Part shown: in pieces, positions 6,528 to 15,191 of the stretch | How positions within the stretch are numbered: the first letter of the stretch is position 1 | Layout: each line of letters opens with the position of its first letter | Made by a program: the position numbers and the translations under genes | Notes under the pieces: generated by a model | Told to the model about the DNA's origin: nothing | What the model saw: only the letters and a program-made list of their open reading frames with translations | The model's database searches: none | NCBI GenBank assembly: GCA_017644005.1 | Contig: JAEPMJ010000002.1 | Coordinates: 310,001 to 374,000, forward strand | Reading direction: 5' to 3' | From: Rhizobiaceae bacterium | GTDB taxonomy: Bacteria; Pseudomonadota; Alphaproteobacteria; Rhizobiales; Rhizobiaceae | DNA: 64,000 nt

Positions 6528-6859
6528 CGCGCGCGTTTATCCCCACGGTATTCACACCGGCGATGCTCGCAGAACGATGGGCTTGTTCTGAGCGGCATAT
6601 TCGGAACATGATCGACGCGGGCGAACTGCCGGCATTCCGGCTGGGCGGGAAGCTGCTTCGCATCAGGACCGAAGACGTGGAGGCATTCGAATGTCAGAGT
6701 GGCGCATCACGCGACTGCGCGGAGAATTCTGCATCACATGGACAGACGAGAGCGGCGTCCGCCGACGTTATAAGCTTGGAACGTCCGACCGTGCAGAAGC
6801 GAACCGCCGCGCCCCGGCTAGATTTGCCGAACTCACGCGCCCGCTCACTACGACGGTAG
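6524..6859 (+). CDS. Excisionase-like helix-turn-helix protein
   Basis: A 111-residue protein read from a GTG at 6524 that overlaps the upstream TGA. Residues 8-55 (FTPAMLAERWACSERHIRNM, IDAGELPAFRLGGKLLRI, DVEAFE) are a MerR/excisionase-type HTH, the DNA-bending partner of integrases. The conserved domain ends near residue 56, exactly where the integrase ATG (6691) occurs. The remaining 55 residues run over the integrase start in another frame and look like non-conserved tail, so the effective protein may be the N-terminal half. An ATG-started longer form from 6458 would overlap the membrane-protein gene and is less likely. Its role would be to bias integrase toward excision. Confidence 0.8.
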   Translation: MTRAFIPTVFTPAMLAERWACSERHIRNMIDAGELPAFRLGGKLLRIRTEDVEAFECQSGASRDCAENSASHGQTRAASADVISLERPTVQKRTAAPRLDLPNSRARSLRR

Positions 6860-7674
6860 CGGATCTATGGAGCGGATACGAAACGGACATGGCGGGCCGA
6901 GCTGTTATCGGCACCATGAAGCACACATGGAAAGCACTGAAAGACCGCTTCGGCATGATCGACGGTCAATCTGTCACAATCGCTGATTGCCGAGCCCACA
7001 CCGAAGAACGCCGGAAGGCTGGCATAAAAGACGGAACCATACATACAGAACTCGGCCATCTGCGCATGGTACTGTTGTGGGCTGAAAAACACCGCCTCAT
7101 TGATAGGGCGCCAGCGATCGAGCGCCCACCGAAGCCGGAGCCAAAGGACGCCTACCTGACGCGAGAAGAAGTTCGCGCTTTGATGCGCGCCGCCAAGGTG
7201 CCGCACATTCGGCTCGCCATTCTCCTGATGATCGGGACCGGTGCGCGAAACGAAGCAGCCCTGCAACTGACATGGGATCGTGTGGATTTTGAGCGTCGAA
7301 TTATCCAATTGCGCAATCCGTTCGATAAGGCGCGGCGCAAGGGAAGACCTACCGTCCCCATCAATGACAATCTGCTGGCCGCACTGGACGACGCCCGACG
7401 GGCAGCCCTATCGCCCTTTGTGATTGAGTGGGCAGGGTCGCCAGTTAAGTCGATTAAACGCGGGCTGAAGGCTGCCGGGAACGAGATCGGCCGCCCGGAC
7501 ACTTCCCCACACATGCTTAGGCACTCTGCTGCGGTCTGGCTGGCCGAGGATGGGCATTCCATGCACGAAATCGCGCAGTTCCTCGGTCATGATGATGTGA
7601 AGACCACGACGCGGGTATACGCGCGCTATTCACCAACCCACCTTCGTAAACTGGCCGACAGCCTGGCCGTTTGA
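6691..7674 (+). CDS. int: Tyrosine recombinase (prophage integrase)
   Basis: A 327-residue site-specific recombinase. Residues about 54-140 form a SAM-like core-binding domain; residues 155-325 are the catalytic domain. The catalytic set is visible: R186 (GTGARNEA), H274 and R277 (HMLRH), H300 (FLGHDD) and nucleophile Y310 (TRVYARYSP). It catalyses integration and excision between phage and bacterial attachment sites. It is the last plus-strand gene of the element, overlaps the excisionase-like gene by 169 bp in a different frame, and lies 137 bp from a tRNA-Val 3' end, the expected geometry for a tRNA-targeting integrase. It appears complete. Confidence 0.95.
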   Translation: MSEWRITRLRGEFCITWTDESGVRRRYKLGTSDRAEANRRAPARFAELTRPLTTTVADLWSGYETDMAGRAVIGTMKHTWKALKDRFGMIDGQSVTIADCRAHTEERRKAGIKDGTIHTELGHLRMVLLWAEKHRLIDRAPAIERPPKPEPKDAYLTREEVRALMRAAKVPHIRLAILLMIGTGARNEAALQLTWDRVDFERRIIQLRNPFDKARRKGRPTVPINDNLLAALDDARRAALSPFVIEWAGSPVKSIKRGLKAAGNEIGRPDTSPHMLRHSAAVWLAEDGHSMHEIAQFLGHDDVKTTTRVYARYSPTHLRKLADSLAV

Positions 7675-7810
7675 AAGTCGGCGGGGTACATAGTTCCCTT
7701 TGGCACGTTGAACCTGTTTCTTGTGAACGAAACGAGAAGACATGCCGGAAAAGCCCCGAAATGTAGTGCCCACTTCCCGGTTTTCTGCGGGGTTCCGGTA
7801 CGGGCGCAAT
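7675..7810. other. Integrase-attachment-site intergenic arm
   Basis: No gene is supported here. An imperfect long-range hairpin pairs CCGGAA plus CCCCG (about 7747-7760) with CGGGG plus TTCCGG (about 7790-7800). It may be an integrase arm-binding or transcription-termination structure; no T-run follows. A minus-strand frame across this stretch and the tRNA fragment is an artefact of the tRNA sequence. Confidence 0.4.
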
Positions 7811-7856
7811 GTTGACATCGTAGGGGTCACAGGTTCAATCCCTGTCACGCCCACCA
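7811..7856 (+). other. Prophage attachment site: 3' part of tRNA-Val(GAC)
   Basis: The sequence from 7811 reads as the 3' part of a tRNA: base 31, anticodon loop TTGACAT with anticodon GAC (7814-7816), 3' anticodon stem CGTAG, variable loop GGGTC, T-arm ACAGG-TTCAATC-CCTGT, acceptor strand CACGCCC, discriminator A and encoded CCA (7854-7856). The 5' half of a tRNA is absent, because the bases before 7811 cannot form the D-arm or pair with the anticodon stem. This is the pattern left when an element recombines into the 3' half of tRNA-Val(GAC). The intact tRNA should lie at the far end of the prophage, left of the window. Confidence 0.9.
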
Positions 7857-7978
7857 TCCATTCAAGGTCATAACGGTCATCGATCTTCGCTCCGCCGGGT
7901 GTCCTGCTGGCTGTGTACTCGGTGCGCCCTCACAAAACGCTTCGCCAGTGCTACGGGCAAACCGCTGTGTATAGGCGC

Positions 7979-9475
7979 CTAATGTTCGCTCAGCGTTCTT
8001 CGCACCGCGTCTTTCCAGCCTTTGATGAGGCGCTTGCGCTCATCCAAATCCATTCTGGAGTTGAACTTGCGGTCGAGCGCCCACTTTCTGGCAAACTCCT
8101 GCTGTCCGGGCCACAGGCCGGCGCGCGAAGCCGCGAGCCAGGCGGCGCCCAGCGCCGTGGTTTCGAGAATTTTCGGACGGTCGACAGGTGCGTCGAGAAT
8201 GTCAGCGAGGCGCTGCATCGTCCAGTCGGATGCAACCATGCCGCCATCGACGCGCAGAACCGTTCCGCCACGCCCGCCCGGCCAGTCCTTGCGCATCGCT
8301 TCAAGCAGATCGTGCGTCTGAAAAACGACGCTTTCCAGAGCCGCCCTGGCAAATTCGTTCGGTCCGGTGTTGCGGGTGAGACCGAAAACGGCGCCCCGCG
8401 CATCCGCATCCCAATGCGGCGCACCCAGGCCAACGAAAGCCGGAACAAGATAAATCTGCTGCGTTGGATCGGCTTTAGCCGCCATCGCTCCCGTGTCGGC
8501 CGCGCGACGTACCACCTTCAGCCCGTCGCGCAACCATTGAACGGCAGCACCCGCGATGAAGATCGATCCTTCGAGCGCGTAGGTCGCCTTGCCGTCGAGC
8601 CGATAGGCGATGGTAGTCAGCAGGCGATTCCTGGACCGGACGATCTTGTCGCCGGTATTGAGCACCGCGAAGCAGCCGGTGCCGTATGTGGACTTCATGG
8701 AGCCGGGTTCGAAGCAGGCCTGGCCGATCGTCGCCGCATGCTGGTCACCGGCAACGCCGAGTATTGGAATTTCGGCTCCGAAGAGCTTCTTTTCGGTGAC
8801 GCCGAAATCGTCGGCGCAGTCCTTCACATCGGCCAGCAATTGAGGCGGTACGTTGAGGATGTTCAACAGTTCCTCGTCCCACCGTCCTTTGGCGATGTTG
8901 TAGAGCAGTGTGCGAGAGGCATTGGTGGCGTCGGTCGCATGCGACTTGCCGCCGGTAAGTCGCCATATCAGAAAGGTGTCGATTGTGCCGGCGAGAAGTT
9001 CTCCCCTGCGCGCCCGCGCACGCGCACCTTTCACATTGTCGAGCAGCCAGGCGATCTTGGTTCCCGAAAAATAGGGATCGAGCAGCAGCCCGGTCTTTTT
9101 CGTGAAGGTCGGCTCCAGCCCCTTTTTCCTGAGTTTTTCGCAAAGCCGGGCAGTGCGCCTGTCCTGCCAGACGATGGCTTTATGGATCGGCTTGCCTGTC
9201 TTGCGATCCCAGATGACGACGGTCTCGCGCTGATTGGTGATGCCGATCGCGGCGATATCCCGCGCCTCCAGCTTTGCCTTGCGCAACGCGGTCCGAACGG
9301 TCGACACGACGCTTCTCCAGATATCATCGGGGTCGTGCTCGACCCAGCCGGACGCCGGAAAATGCTGCGGAAACTCCTTCTGCCCCGTCGCAACGACCTT
9401 CATCTTCCTGTCGAAGATGATCGCGCGGCTCGACGTCGTACCCTGGTCGATCGCCAGCACATATCCGCGTGCCAT
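7979..9475 (-). CDS. glpK: Glycerol kinase
   Basis: A 498-residue protein (the family is usually about 500) of the FGGY carbohydrate kinase family that phosphorylates glycerol to sn-glycerol 3-phosphate using ATP. The N-terminal ATP-site signature [17 protein letters not shown] (residues 5-21), the FGGY segments ([27 protein letters not shown]) and the C-terminal region are all present. The frame is open for 50 more codons upstream into glpD, but the ATG at 9475 has AAGGAGA 7 bases ahead and the start [14 protein letters not shown] typical of the family. It is 38 bp downstream of glpD, so the two form an operon: uptake product to G3P to dihydroxyacetone phosphate. The facilitator gene is not nearby. 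Its 3' end lies about 120 bp from the prophage attachment site. Confidence 0.97.
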   Translation of the reverse strand: MARGYVLAIDQGTTSSRAIIFDRKMKVVATGQKEFPQHFPASGWVEHDPDDIWRSVVSTVRTALRKAKLEARDIAAIGITNQRETVVIWDRKTGKPIHKAIVWQDRRTARLCEKLRKKGLEPTFTKKTGLLLDPYFSGTKIAWLLDNVKGARARARRGELLAGTIDTFLIWRLTGGKSHATDATNASRTLLYNIAKGRWDEELLNILNVPPQLLADVKDCADDFGVTEKKLFGAEIPILGVAGDQHAATIGQACFEPGSMKSTYGTGCFAVLNTGDKIVRSRNRLLTTIAYRLDGKATYALEGSIFIAGAAVQWLRDGLKVVRRAADTGAMAAKADPTQQIYLVPAFVGLGAPHWDADARGAVFGLTRNTGPNEFARAALESVVFQTHDLLEAMRKDWPGGRGGTVLRVDGGMVASDWTMQRLADILDAPVDRPKILETTALGAAWLAASRAGLWPGQQEFARKWALDRKFNSRMDLDERKRLIKGWKDAVRRTLSEH

Positions 9476-9513
9476 ATCGCTCTCCTTGTCATCGGCGTTC
9501 GCCGGCAGGGCAT

Positions 9514-11070
9514 TCAGTCCGGGGATAACTGCCTGCTCTTCTTGCTGGTCGCAGCGCGCATATAGGCATCGAGCTTCTCGGCATCCTGCTTCGAAACCAC
9601 GAGCCCCCGCTTCGTGCGCCGCCACAAGACGTCATCGGCCGTCAGCGCCCACTCGTTTTCGACCAGATAGTCGACCTCGGCCTGATAGAGGTCAGCGCCA
9701 AAATGCGCTCCCAGATCCCCGGCATCTTTCGCGTTTCCCAGGATCTGCCGCGCCAGCGTACCGTAAAGCCGTATCAGGCGGCGTGCGTGAGGGTGGCTCA
9801 GATACGGATGGTCGCTCTCAAGACCTTCGACCAGCGTGTCGAAGGCTTCCACAGCGAAGTCCCCGCCGGGCAAGGTTGCGCCCGCGGTCCAAGCCGGCTG
9901 GCGCGCACCGATCGCTTGCGAAAACATGTCGACAACTTCTTCTGCCAGGTGCCGGTAAGTCGTGAGCTTGCCGCCGAAGATGTTGATCAAAGGTGCAGCG
10001 CCACCCTCCAGCCGCAGAACATAGTCGCGCGTCGTTTCCTGTGCCTTGGACGCACCGTCGTCGAACAGCGGGCGAACACCCGAATAGGTCCAGACGATGT
10101 CGTCGCGTGTCACTGGTTCGCGGAAATAGCCGCTCGCGCCCTCGCAGAGATAGTCGATCTCCGCGTCGGTGATACGGGCGTTGGAAGGATCGTCGTCGAA
10201 GTCGCGATCGGTGGTGCCGATCAGCGTAAAATCCTCTTCATAGGGAATAGCGAAAAATATCCGGCCATCGCTGTTCTGGAAAAAATATGCGCGTTCGCCC
10301 TCATATTTGCGTTTGATGACAATGTGGCTGCCCTGGACCAGACGGATATTGTCGACGTCGTTGCGGCCTATCGCACCGGCAAGCACGGCATCCACCCAGG
10401 GGCCTGCCGCGTTGACGAGCAGCCTCGCCGATACGGTCGTCCGCGCGCCTGTGCCCAAATTCTCCATGGTCACGGACCAGAAGCCGTCATCGCCGCGGGT
10501 AGCAGCCACAACGCGGTGCCGCGTACGAATATCGGCTCCGAGGTCGGCGGCTGAACGGGCATTGAGCACAACCAGCCGCGCATCGTTGACCCAGCAATCG
10601 GAAAACTCGAACGCATTCACATATTCGGGCTTCAGCGGCGCACCGGCGGGATCCCTGCGCAGGTTGAGCATCTTCGTCGCCGGCAGTTTCTTGCGTCCGC
10701 CGAGATAGTCGTAGAGGAAGAGCCCAAGCCTGAGCAGCCATCGCGGCCGCAGGCCGCTGTGATGGGGTAGCACCAGCCGCAGCGGCCAGATGATGTGCGG
10801 GGCCATGCCCCACAACACTTCCCGCTCCATGAGTGCCTCGCGCACGAGCCGGAATTCGTAATGTTCCAGATAGCGCAGGCCGCCGTGAATGAGCTTGGTG
10901 GCCGCGGACGACGTTCCCGAACCGAGATCGTTCATCTCCGCCAGGATGACGGAATAGCCGCGGCCGGCGGCATCGCGCGCGATCCCGCAGCCATTGATGC
11001 CGCCGCCAATCACAAACACATCGCAAGTGGCTGAGGATTCCAAACGGCTCTCCGGTGTGCGTCCATTCAT
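9514..11070 (-). CDS. glpD: Aerobic glycerol-3-phosphate dehydrogenase (FAD)
   Basis: A 518-residue flavoprotein that oxidises sn-glycerol 3-phosphate to dihydroxyacetone phosphate and passes electrons to the quinone pool at the inner membrane face. The Rossmann dinucleotide motif [20 protein letters not shown] lies at residues 19-38, followed by the family signature [20 protein letters not shown]. The [13 protein letters not shown] signature is at about residue 380, and the C-terminal DAO_C domain contains [15 protein letters not shown]-like sequence ([16 protein letters not shown]). The start has AAGGCGATGA just ahead of the ATG. It is the first gene of the glpD-glpK operon and is divergent from the sugar-acid dehydratase gene, with a 143-bp shared promoter region. 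Confidence 0.96.
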   Translation of the reverse strand: MNGRTPESRLESSATCDVFVIGGGINGCGIARDAAGRGYSVILAEMNDLGSGTSSAATKLIHGGLRYLEHYEFRLVREALMEREVLWGMAPHIIWPLRLVLPHHSGLRPRWLLRLGLFLYDYLGGRKKLPATKMLNLRRDPAGAPLKPEYVNAFEFSDCWVNDARLVVLNARSAADLGADIRTRHRVVAATRGDDGFWSVTMENLGTGARTTVSARLLVNAAGPWVDAVLAGAIGRNDVDNIRLVQGSHIVIKRKYEGERAYFFQNSDGRIFFAIPYEEDFTLIGTTDRDFDDDPSNARITDAEIDYLCEGASGYFREPVTRDDIVWTYSGVRPLFDDGASKAQETTRDYVLRLEGGAAPLINIFGGKLTTYRHLAEEVVDMFSQAIGARQPAWTAGATLPGGDFAVEAFDTLVEGLESDHPYLSHPHARRLIRLYGTLARQILGNAKDAGDLGAHFGADLYQAEVDYLVENEWALTADDVLWRRTKRGLVVSKQDAEKLDAYMRAATSKKSRQLSPD

Positions 11071-11213
11071 CGCCTTGCGCTAGCATAGAAAGACCGCCCG
11101 AAACAGAACCGTTGCGACCACTGCCTGTCAGCACACGAAATGCAGCCTGTATGATTGATCTGTGCATATGCCAGGCGCTAACACTGACCGGTCATTCTCC
11201 GGGAGGTGCTCGC

Positions 11214-13016
11214 ATGTCAGGCAAGGGCGAAAAGCCGAAACTCCGTTCGCGGCAATGGTTCGACAACCCGGACAATCCGCCGATGACGGCCCTCTACCTG
11301 GAGCGCTACCTTAATTACGGGCTGACCCGCGAGGAGCTCCAAAGCGGCAAGCCGATCATCGGCATCGCACAGACTGGCTCCGATCTCTCGCCCTGCAATC
11401 GCCACCATCTCGAACTTGCCAAACGCGTGCGCGACGGCATCACTGCGGCGGGCGGGCTGGTCTTCGAATTTCCCTGCCATCCGATCCAGGAAACCGGCAA
11501 GCGCCCGACTGCCTCGCTCGACCGCAACCTCGCCTATCTGTCGCTGGTCGAGCTTCTATACGGTTACCCGCTCGACGGCGTGGTGCTCACAATCGGCTGC
11601 GACAAGACCACGCCGGCACTGCTGATGGCGGCGGCCACCGTGAACCTGCCCGCGATCGCGCTGTCGGTCGGGCCGATGCTGAATGGCTGGCACGAAGGCA
11701 AACGCACCGGCTCAGGTACGATCGTGTGGAAAGCGCGCGAACTGCTCGCCGCCGGCGAAATCGACATCGATGAATATACCGACCTCATCGCATCGTCGGC
11801 CCCCTCGGTGGGCTACTGCAACACGATGGGCACTGCGACCACAATGAACAGCCTTGCCGAGGCGCTGGGCATGCAACTGCCGGGCTCGGCGGCAATTCCC
11901 GCGCCCTACCGCGAACGGGGCCAGATGGCATACCGCACCGGCCAGCGCATCGTGGAGATGGTGCATGAAGACCTGAAGCCGTCGGACATCATGACACGCG
12001 AAGCCTTCGAAAACGCGATTGTGGTCAATTCCGCCATCGGCGGTTCCACCAACGCGCCGATTCACTTGAACGCGATCGCACGGCATCTTGGTGTCGCGCT
12101 CGACAATGATGACTGGCAGAAGCTGGGTCACAAGGTTCCGCTGCTGGTCAATCTGCAGCCGGCCGGCGAATATCTGGGCGAGGACTATCATCACGCCGGC
12201 GGCGTGCCGGCGGTTATCGCCGAACTCATGAAGGAAAAGCTGCTCCCGAATCCGCGCGCGCTGACGGTGAACGGCAAGACGATTGGGGAAAACTGCGCCA
12301 ACGCACCCAACCGCGACCCACAGGTCATCCATCCGGTTTCGGAGCCGCTGGTGCGCGATGCGGGCTTTATCAACCTGCGCGGCAATCTCTTCGATAGCGC
12401 TATCATGAAAACCAGTGTGATTTCGCAGGAGTTCCGCGACCGCTATCTGTCCGATCCGGCCGACCCCGACGCTTTCGAGGGCAAGGCGATCGTGTTCGAG
12501 GGCACGGAGGACTATCACGACCGCATCGAAGACCCCGATCTGGGCATCGACGAACATTCGATCCTTTTCATGCGCGGGGCCGGCCCAATCGGCTATCCCG
12601 GCGCCGCGGAGGTTGTGAACATGCAGCCCCCAGCCAGCCTCCTCAAGAAAGGTATCCACTCACTGGCCTGCATCGGCGACGGACGCCAGTCCGGAACCTC
12701 CGGATCGCCCTCCATCCTGAATGCTTCGCCCGAGGCTGCGGTCGGCGGCGGACTGGCGCTGCTGAAAACCGGCGACCGGGTACGCATCGACCTGCGCAAG
12801 GGAGCGGCCAACATACTGATCGCCGATGAGGAGCTGGAGAAACGCCGGGCAGAGCTCAAGGCCAAAGGTGGTTACGCATATCCCGAGAGCCAGACACCCT
12901 GGCAGGAAATTCAGCGCGGCATCGTCGATCAGCTGTCGGAAGGCATGGTGCTCAAACCCGCGGTGAAGTACCAGCGCGTTGCCGACACAAAGGGTATCCC
13001 GCGCGACAATCACTGA
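11214..13016 (+). CDS. IlvD/Edd-family sugar-acid dehydratase (arabinonate/xylonate type)
   Basis: A 600-residue [Fe-S] dehydratase. Cysteines expected to hold the cluster are C61 ([14 protein letters not shown]), C129 ([11 protein letters not shown]) and C202 ([11 protein letters not shown]). The C-terminal catalytic-Ser region [18 protein letters not shown] is intact. The N-terminus [20 protein letters not shown] and PCNRHH are more like the L-arabinonate/D-xylonate/galactonate dehydratase branch than biosynthetic IlvD (DHAD), so it probably makes 2-keto-3-deoxy sugar acids. The long frame upstream of 11214 is ignored because GGGAGGTGCTCGC precedes this ATG and [15 protein letters not shown] is family-like. 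No other sugar-acid pathway genes are adjacent, so the substrate is open. Confidence 0.85.
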   Translation: MSGKGEKPKLRSRQWFDNPDNPPMTALYLERYLNYGLTREELQSGKPIIGIAQTGSDLSPCNRHHLELAKRVRDGITAAGGLVFEFPCHPIQETGKRPTASLDRNLAYLSLVELLYGYPLDGVVLTIGCDKTTPALLMAAATVNLPAIALSVGPMLNGWHEGKRTGSGTIVWKARELLAAGEIDIDEYTDLIASSAPSVGYCNTMGTATTMNSLAEALGMQLPGSAAIPAPYRERGQMAYRTGQRIVEMVHEDLKPSDIMTREAFENAIVVNSAIGGSTNAPIHLNAIARHLGVALDNDDWQKLGHKVPLLVNLQPAGEYLGEDYHHAGGVPAVIAELMKEKLLPNPRALTVNGKTIGENCANAPNRDPQVIHPVSEPLVRDAGFINLRGNLFDSAIMKTSVISQEFRDRYLSDPADPDAFEGKAIVFEGTEDYHDRIEDPDLGIDEHSILFMRGAGPIGYPGAAEVVNMQPPASLLKKGIHSLACIGDGRQSGTSGSPSILNASPEAAVGGGLALLKTGDRVRIDLRKGAANILIADEELEKRRAELKAKGGYAYPESQTPWQEIQRGIVDQLSEGMVLKPAVKYQRVADTKGIPRDNH

Positions 13017-13046
13017 GAACCGCGCCACCAGGGCAATCGGAAGTTG

Positions 13047-13643
13047 CTAAAACCGCGCCATCTCCGCGCGCACCCAGCCTTGAAAGGCCCGCAGCTGCTC
13101 GGGACCTCTGTTGTTCATGTCATAGAGCGCGAGGTATTTGGGCCGCGGCGCGCCACGGAAGGTTCCCCAGGCCCAGCGCCTGGCCAGCAGCCGTGGCGGA
13201 TCGCCCATGATCATGGTGCGAAACCGCGTGCCTCCATAGGTGGCAATAAAAACCACTCTCCTGATCTTGCGCAGTTTGGGCACCAGCTTCCCGCTGTCCG
13301 GACCATCCGACATTTCGAATGAAACACCGGGTATGAAGACGCGGTCGAAATAGCCCTTCAGAATTGCCGGGTAGCCGAAATTCCAGACCGGGTGCACAAA
13401 AACGATGCCTTCGGCCGCAAGCAGCCTTTCGACATATGGGCGCAGACTATCGGTAATATTGCCGGGCACATCGTGGTAGTTGATGCGTTCGTCGCGGCTC
13501 ATGGCCGCTTCGAAGGCTTCCTCATAGAGATTGAGCGCATCCACTTCATGGCCGCCGGCGGCCAGCGCTTCGCATGCGGCGTGAAACAGCGAGCGGTTGA
13601 AGCTTGTTTCGACCGGGTGGGCATGAACGACAAGCACGCGCAT
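13047..13643 (-). CDS. NAD(P)H:quinone oxidoreductase-like flavodoxin-fold protein
   Basis: A 198-residue protein of the NQO/KefF/MdaB family: VLVVHAHPVETSFNRSLFHA (residues 3-22) is the FMN/FAD phosphate-binding loop, and FVHPVWNFGYPAILKGYFDR (about 83-102) is the family signature before the flavin-binding loop. It reduces quinones or regulates glutathione-gated K+ efflux in homologues. It converges on the dehydratase gene with a 30-bp gap and is divergent from the RND efflux pair across 374 bp. A cytosolic detoxification role fits the efflux neighbour but is inference. Confidence 0.85.
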   Translation of the reverse strand: MRVLVVHAHPVETSFNRSLFHAACEALAAGGHEVDALNLYEEAFEAAMSRDERINYHDVPGNITDSLRPYVERLLAAEGIVFVHPVWNFGYPAILKGYFDRVFIPGVSFEMSDGPDSGKLVPKLRKIRRVVFIATYGGTRFRTMIMGDPPRLLARRWAWGTFRGAPRPKYLALYDMNNRGPEQLRAFQGWVRAEMARF

Positions 13644-14017
13644 CAGTGAACATCCTGCATTCCGGGTGCGCGGGCGACCTCAGCGCAAACGATTCCTGTC
13701 AATCCGCCCTCCTTCAGCCCAACGATGCAGTTTGCAGATTTCACCGCATGTCGGTCCTATATGCCGGGTAACGTGCGATCAACAGACCGGCGAACATCGC
13801 CTGCCACCTATGCAATCGTGCGGCCACGCCTGCGCGAGGTCCAAAAGTCCGCACGAATGTCGCTCGTCAGCAGTGCCTCACCTTACCGCGAATTAATGAT
13901 TTCTCTGCTGCAAGGCCCGAATTTCACTGCCATAAGGTGATTAACTGCCATACGGCGTGGGTGCACCAGGCGAGGCAACATGCATGTGGACCTGCAGCGC
14001 ACCCGCTGGAGACACTA
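13644..14017. other. 374-bp intergenic promoter region (NQO-like / RND)
   Basis: No coding frame is supported. The region carries promoters for two divergent genes. The only clear structure is the ACTGCCATA direct repeat described separately. A ribosome site GGAGACACTA precedes the adaptor ATG at 14018. No recognisable riboswitch or tRNA is seen. Confidence 0.5.
13926..13957 (+). promoter_or_regulatory. Direct repeat ACTGCCATA, period 18 bp, upstream of RND operon
   Basis: ACTGCCATAAGGTG (13926-13939) and ACTGCCATACGGCG (13944-13957) match at 12 of 14 positions with an 18-bp period, 60-90 bp before the RND adaptor start. Tandem same-face half-sites of this kind are typical of a regulator binding site. 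The regulator is unknown and no regulator gene is adjacent. Confidence 0.35.
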
Positions 14018-15190
14018 ATGGCGTTCTGGAAACAGCTCATCATATCGCTGGTTGTGCTCGTATTGGCCGCAGCCGTGTGGGCGCGCTTCTTTCCCGGCGC
14101 CCAGGAGGTGCTTTCGCGCCTTGGGCTTGACTGGATTCCGGTAGCGACCGCGACAACGGCTGGCTTGGATGCACCTGAGCGTGGCCCCGCGCGCCGTGGC
14201 GGCATGCGCCAGCAGCCTGTCATCGCCGAACCTGTCGGCTCCGCAACCATCAACGACCGCCTTTCAGCGATCGGCACGGGACGTGCCATCCGTTCCGTCG
14301 TCGTGACGCCGTTCACATCGGGCCGGCTGACTGAACTGCGGGTTCGGTCCGGCGCGACAGTCGCGGCGGGCGAGATCATCGCCAGACTCGATTCCGAAGC
14401 TGAGGAAATCGCCGTCGACCGCGCCCGCATCGCACTCGAAAATGCACAGGCACGGCTGAAACGCGTCAAGGCGCTACGCTCGTCAAACACGGTAACCCAG
14501 GTACAGCAAACCGACGCCGAGCTGGAGGTCGAGAACGCACGCCTTGCGCTGCGCGATGCCGAGCTGTCATTGAGCCGCCGCGCGATCGCCGCGCCGATCG
14601 GCGGTACCGTCGGCATATTGCCTGTCACCCCCGGCAACCACGTAACAGCGCAGACCGAGATCGCCACCATCGACGACCGCTCGCAGATCCTTGTCGATTT
14701 CTGGGTCCCGGAGAGCTACGCTGGCGCCCTGCGGGTCGGTGCGCCGGTTGACGCCGCATCGATTGTCCGCCCCTCAGATATCTACGAAGGCAGGGTCAGC
14801 GCCGTCGACAACCGTATCGACGAACAAAGCCGGACGCTGCATGTGCAGGCGCTGATCGCCAACCGACACGAGACGTTGCGCGCCGGCATGTCGTTTCGCG
14901 TCACAATGCGCTTTGCGGGTGATGAATACGCCGCAGTCAACCCGCTGGCGATTCAATGGGGCGCCGATGGTGCCTATGTCTGGTTGGTCGACAACGGCAT
15001 CGGCCGCAGGCTTCCCGTTCAGATTATCCAGCGCAATACGGACACCGTCCTGATCGAAGCCGATGTGCAGCCGGGCGCCCTTGTAGTGACCGAGGGAATC
15101 CACGCCGTGCGTGAGGGCCAGCCTGTGCTTCTCGCGAACGATGGCGCCTCAGCGGGCAGCAATAGGGGTGGTTCACAAGGGGACGGCTGA
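14018..15190 (+). CDS. RND efflux periplasmic adaptor (membrane fusion protein)
   Basis: A 390-residue HlyD/AcrA-type adaptor. Residues 7-25 are an N-terminal membrane anchor (IISLVVLVLAAAVWARFF) without a lipobox. The two lipoyl half-motifs (TPFTSGRLTELRVRSGATVAAGEIIARLD and RRAIAAPIGGTVGILPVTPGNHVTA, each seen in part) flank a helical hairpin at about residues 128-185, followed by the beta-barrel and membrane-proximal domains. It bridges the inner-membrane pump to an outer-membrane factor, which is not encoded here. Start 14018 is chosen because GGAGACACTA precedes it and the anchor begins directly; a longer upstream frame adds only unlikely sequence. The pump gene starts 2 bp downstream, so they are co-translated. 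Confidence 0.93.
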   Translation: MAFWKQLIISLVVLVLAAAVWARFFPGAQEVLSRLGLDWIPVATATTAGLDAPERGPARRGGMRQQPVIAEPVGSATINDRLSAIGTGRAIRSVVVTPFTSGRLTELRVRSGATVAAGEIIARLDSEAEEIAVDRARIALENAQARLKRVKALRSSNTVTQVQQTDAELEVENARLALRDAELSLSRRAIAAPIGGTVGILPVTPGNHVTAQTEIATIDDRSQILVDFWVPESYAGALRVGAPVDAASIVRPSDIYEGRVSAVDNRIDEQSRTLHVQALIANRHETLRAGMSFRVTMRFAGDEYAAVNPLAIQWGADGAYVWLVDNGIGRRLPVQIIQRNTDTVLIEADVQPGALVVTEGIHAVREGQPVLLANDGASAGSNRGGSQGDG

Positions 15191-15191
15191 G

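Noticed and set aside
7630-7857. Minus-strand frame containing GIEPVTPTMST
   Set aside because: This sequence is the reverse complement of the tRNA-Val T-arm and anticodon arm and is a known type of mis-annotation at tRNA ends.
7913-9565. 550-codon plus-strand frame antisense to glpK
   Set aside because: It mirrors the glpK codons exactly, is rich in Arg/His/Asp/Gln as antisense translations of GC-rich genes are, and has no family motif or ribosome site.
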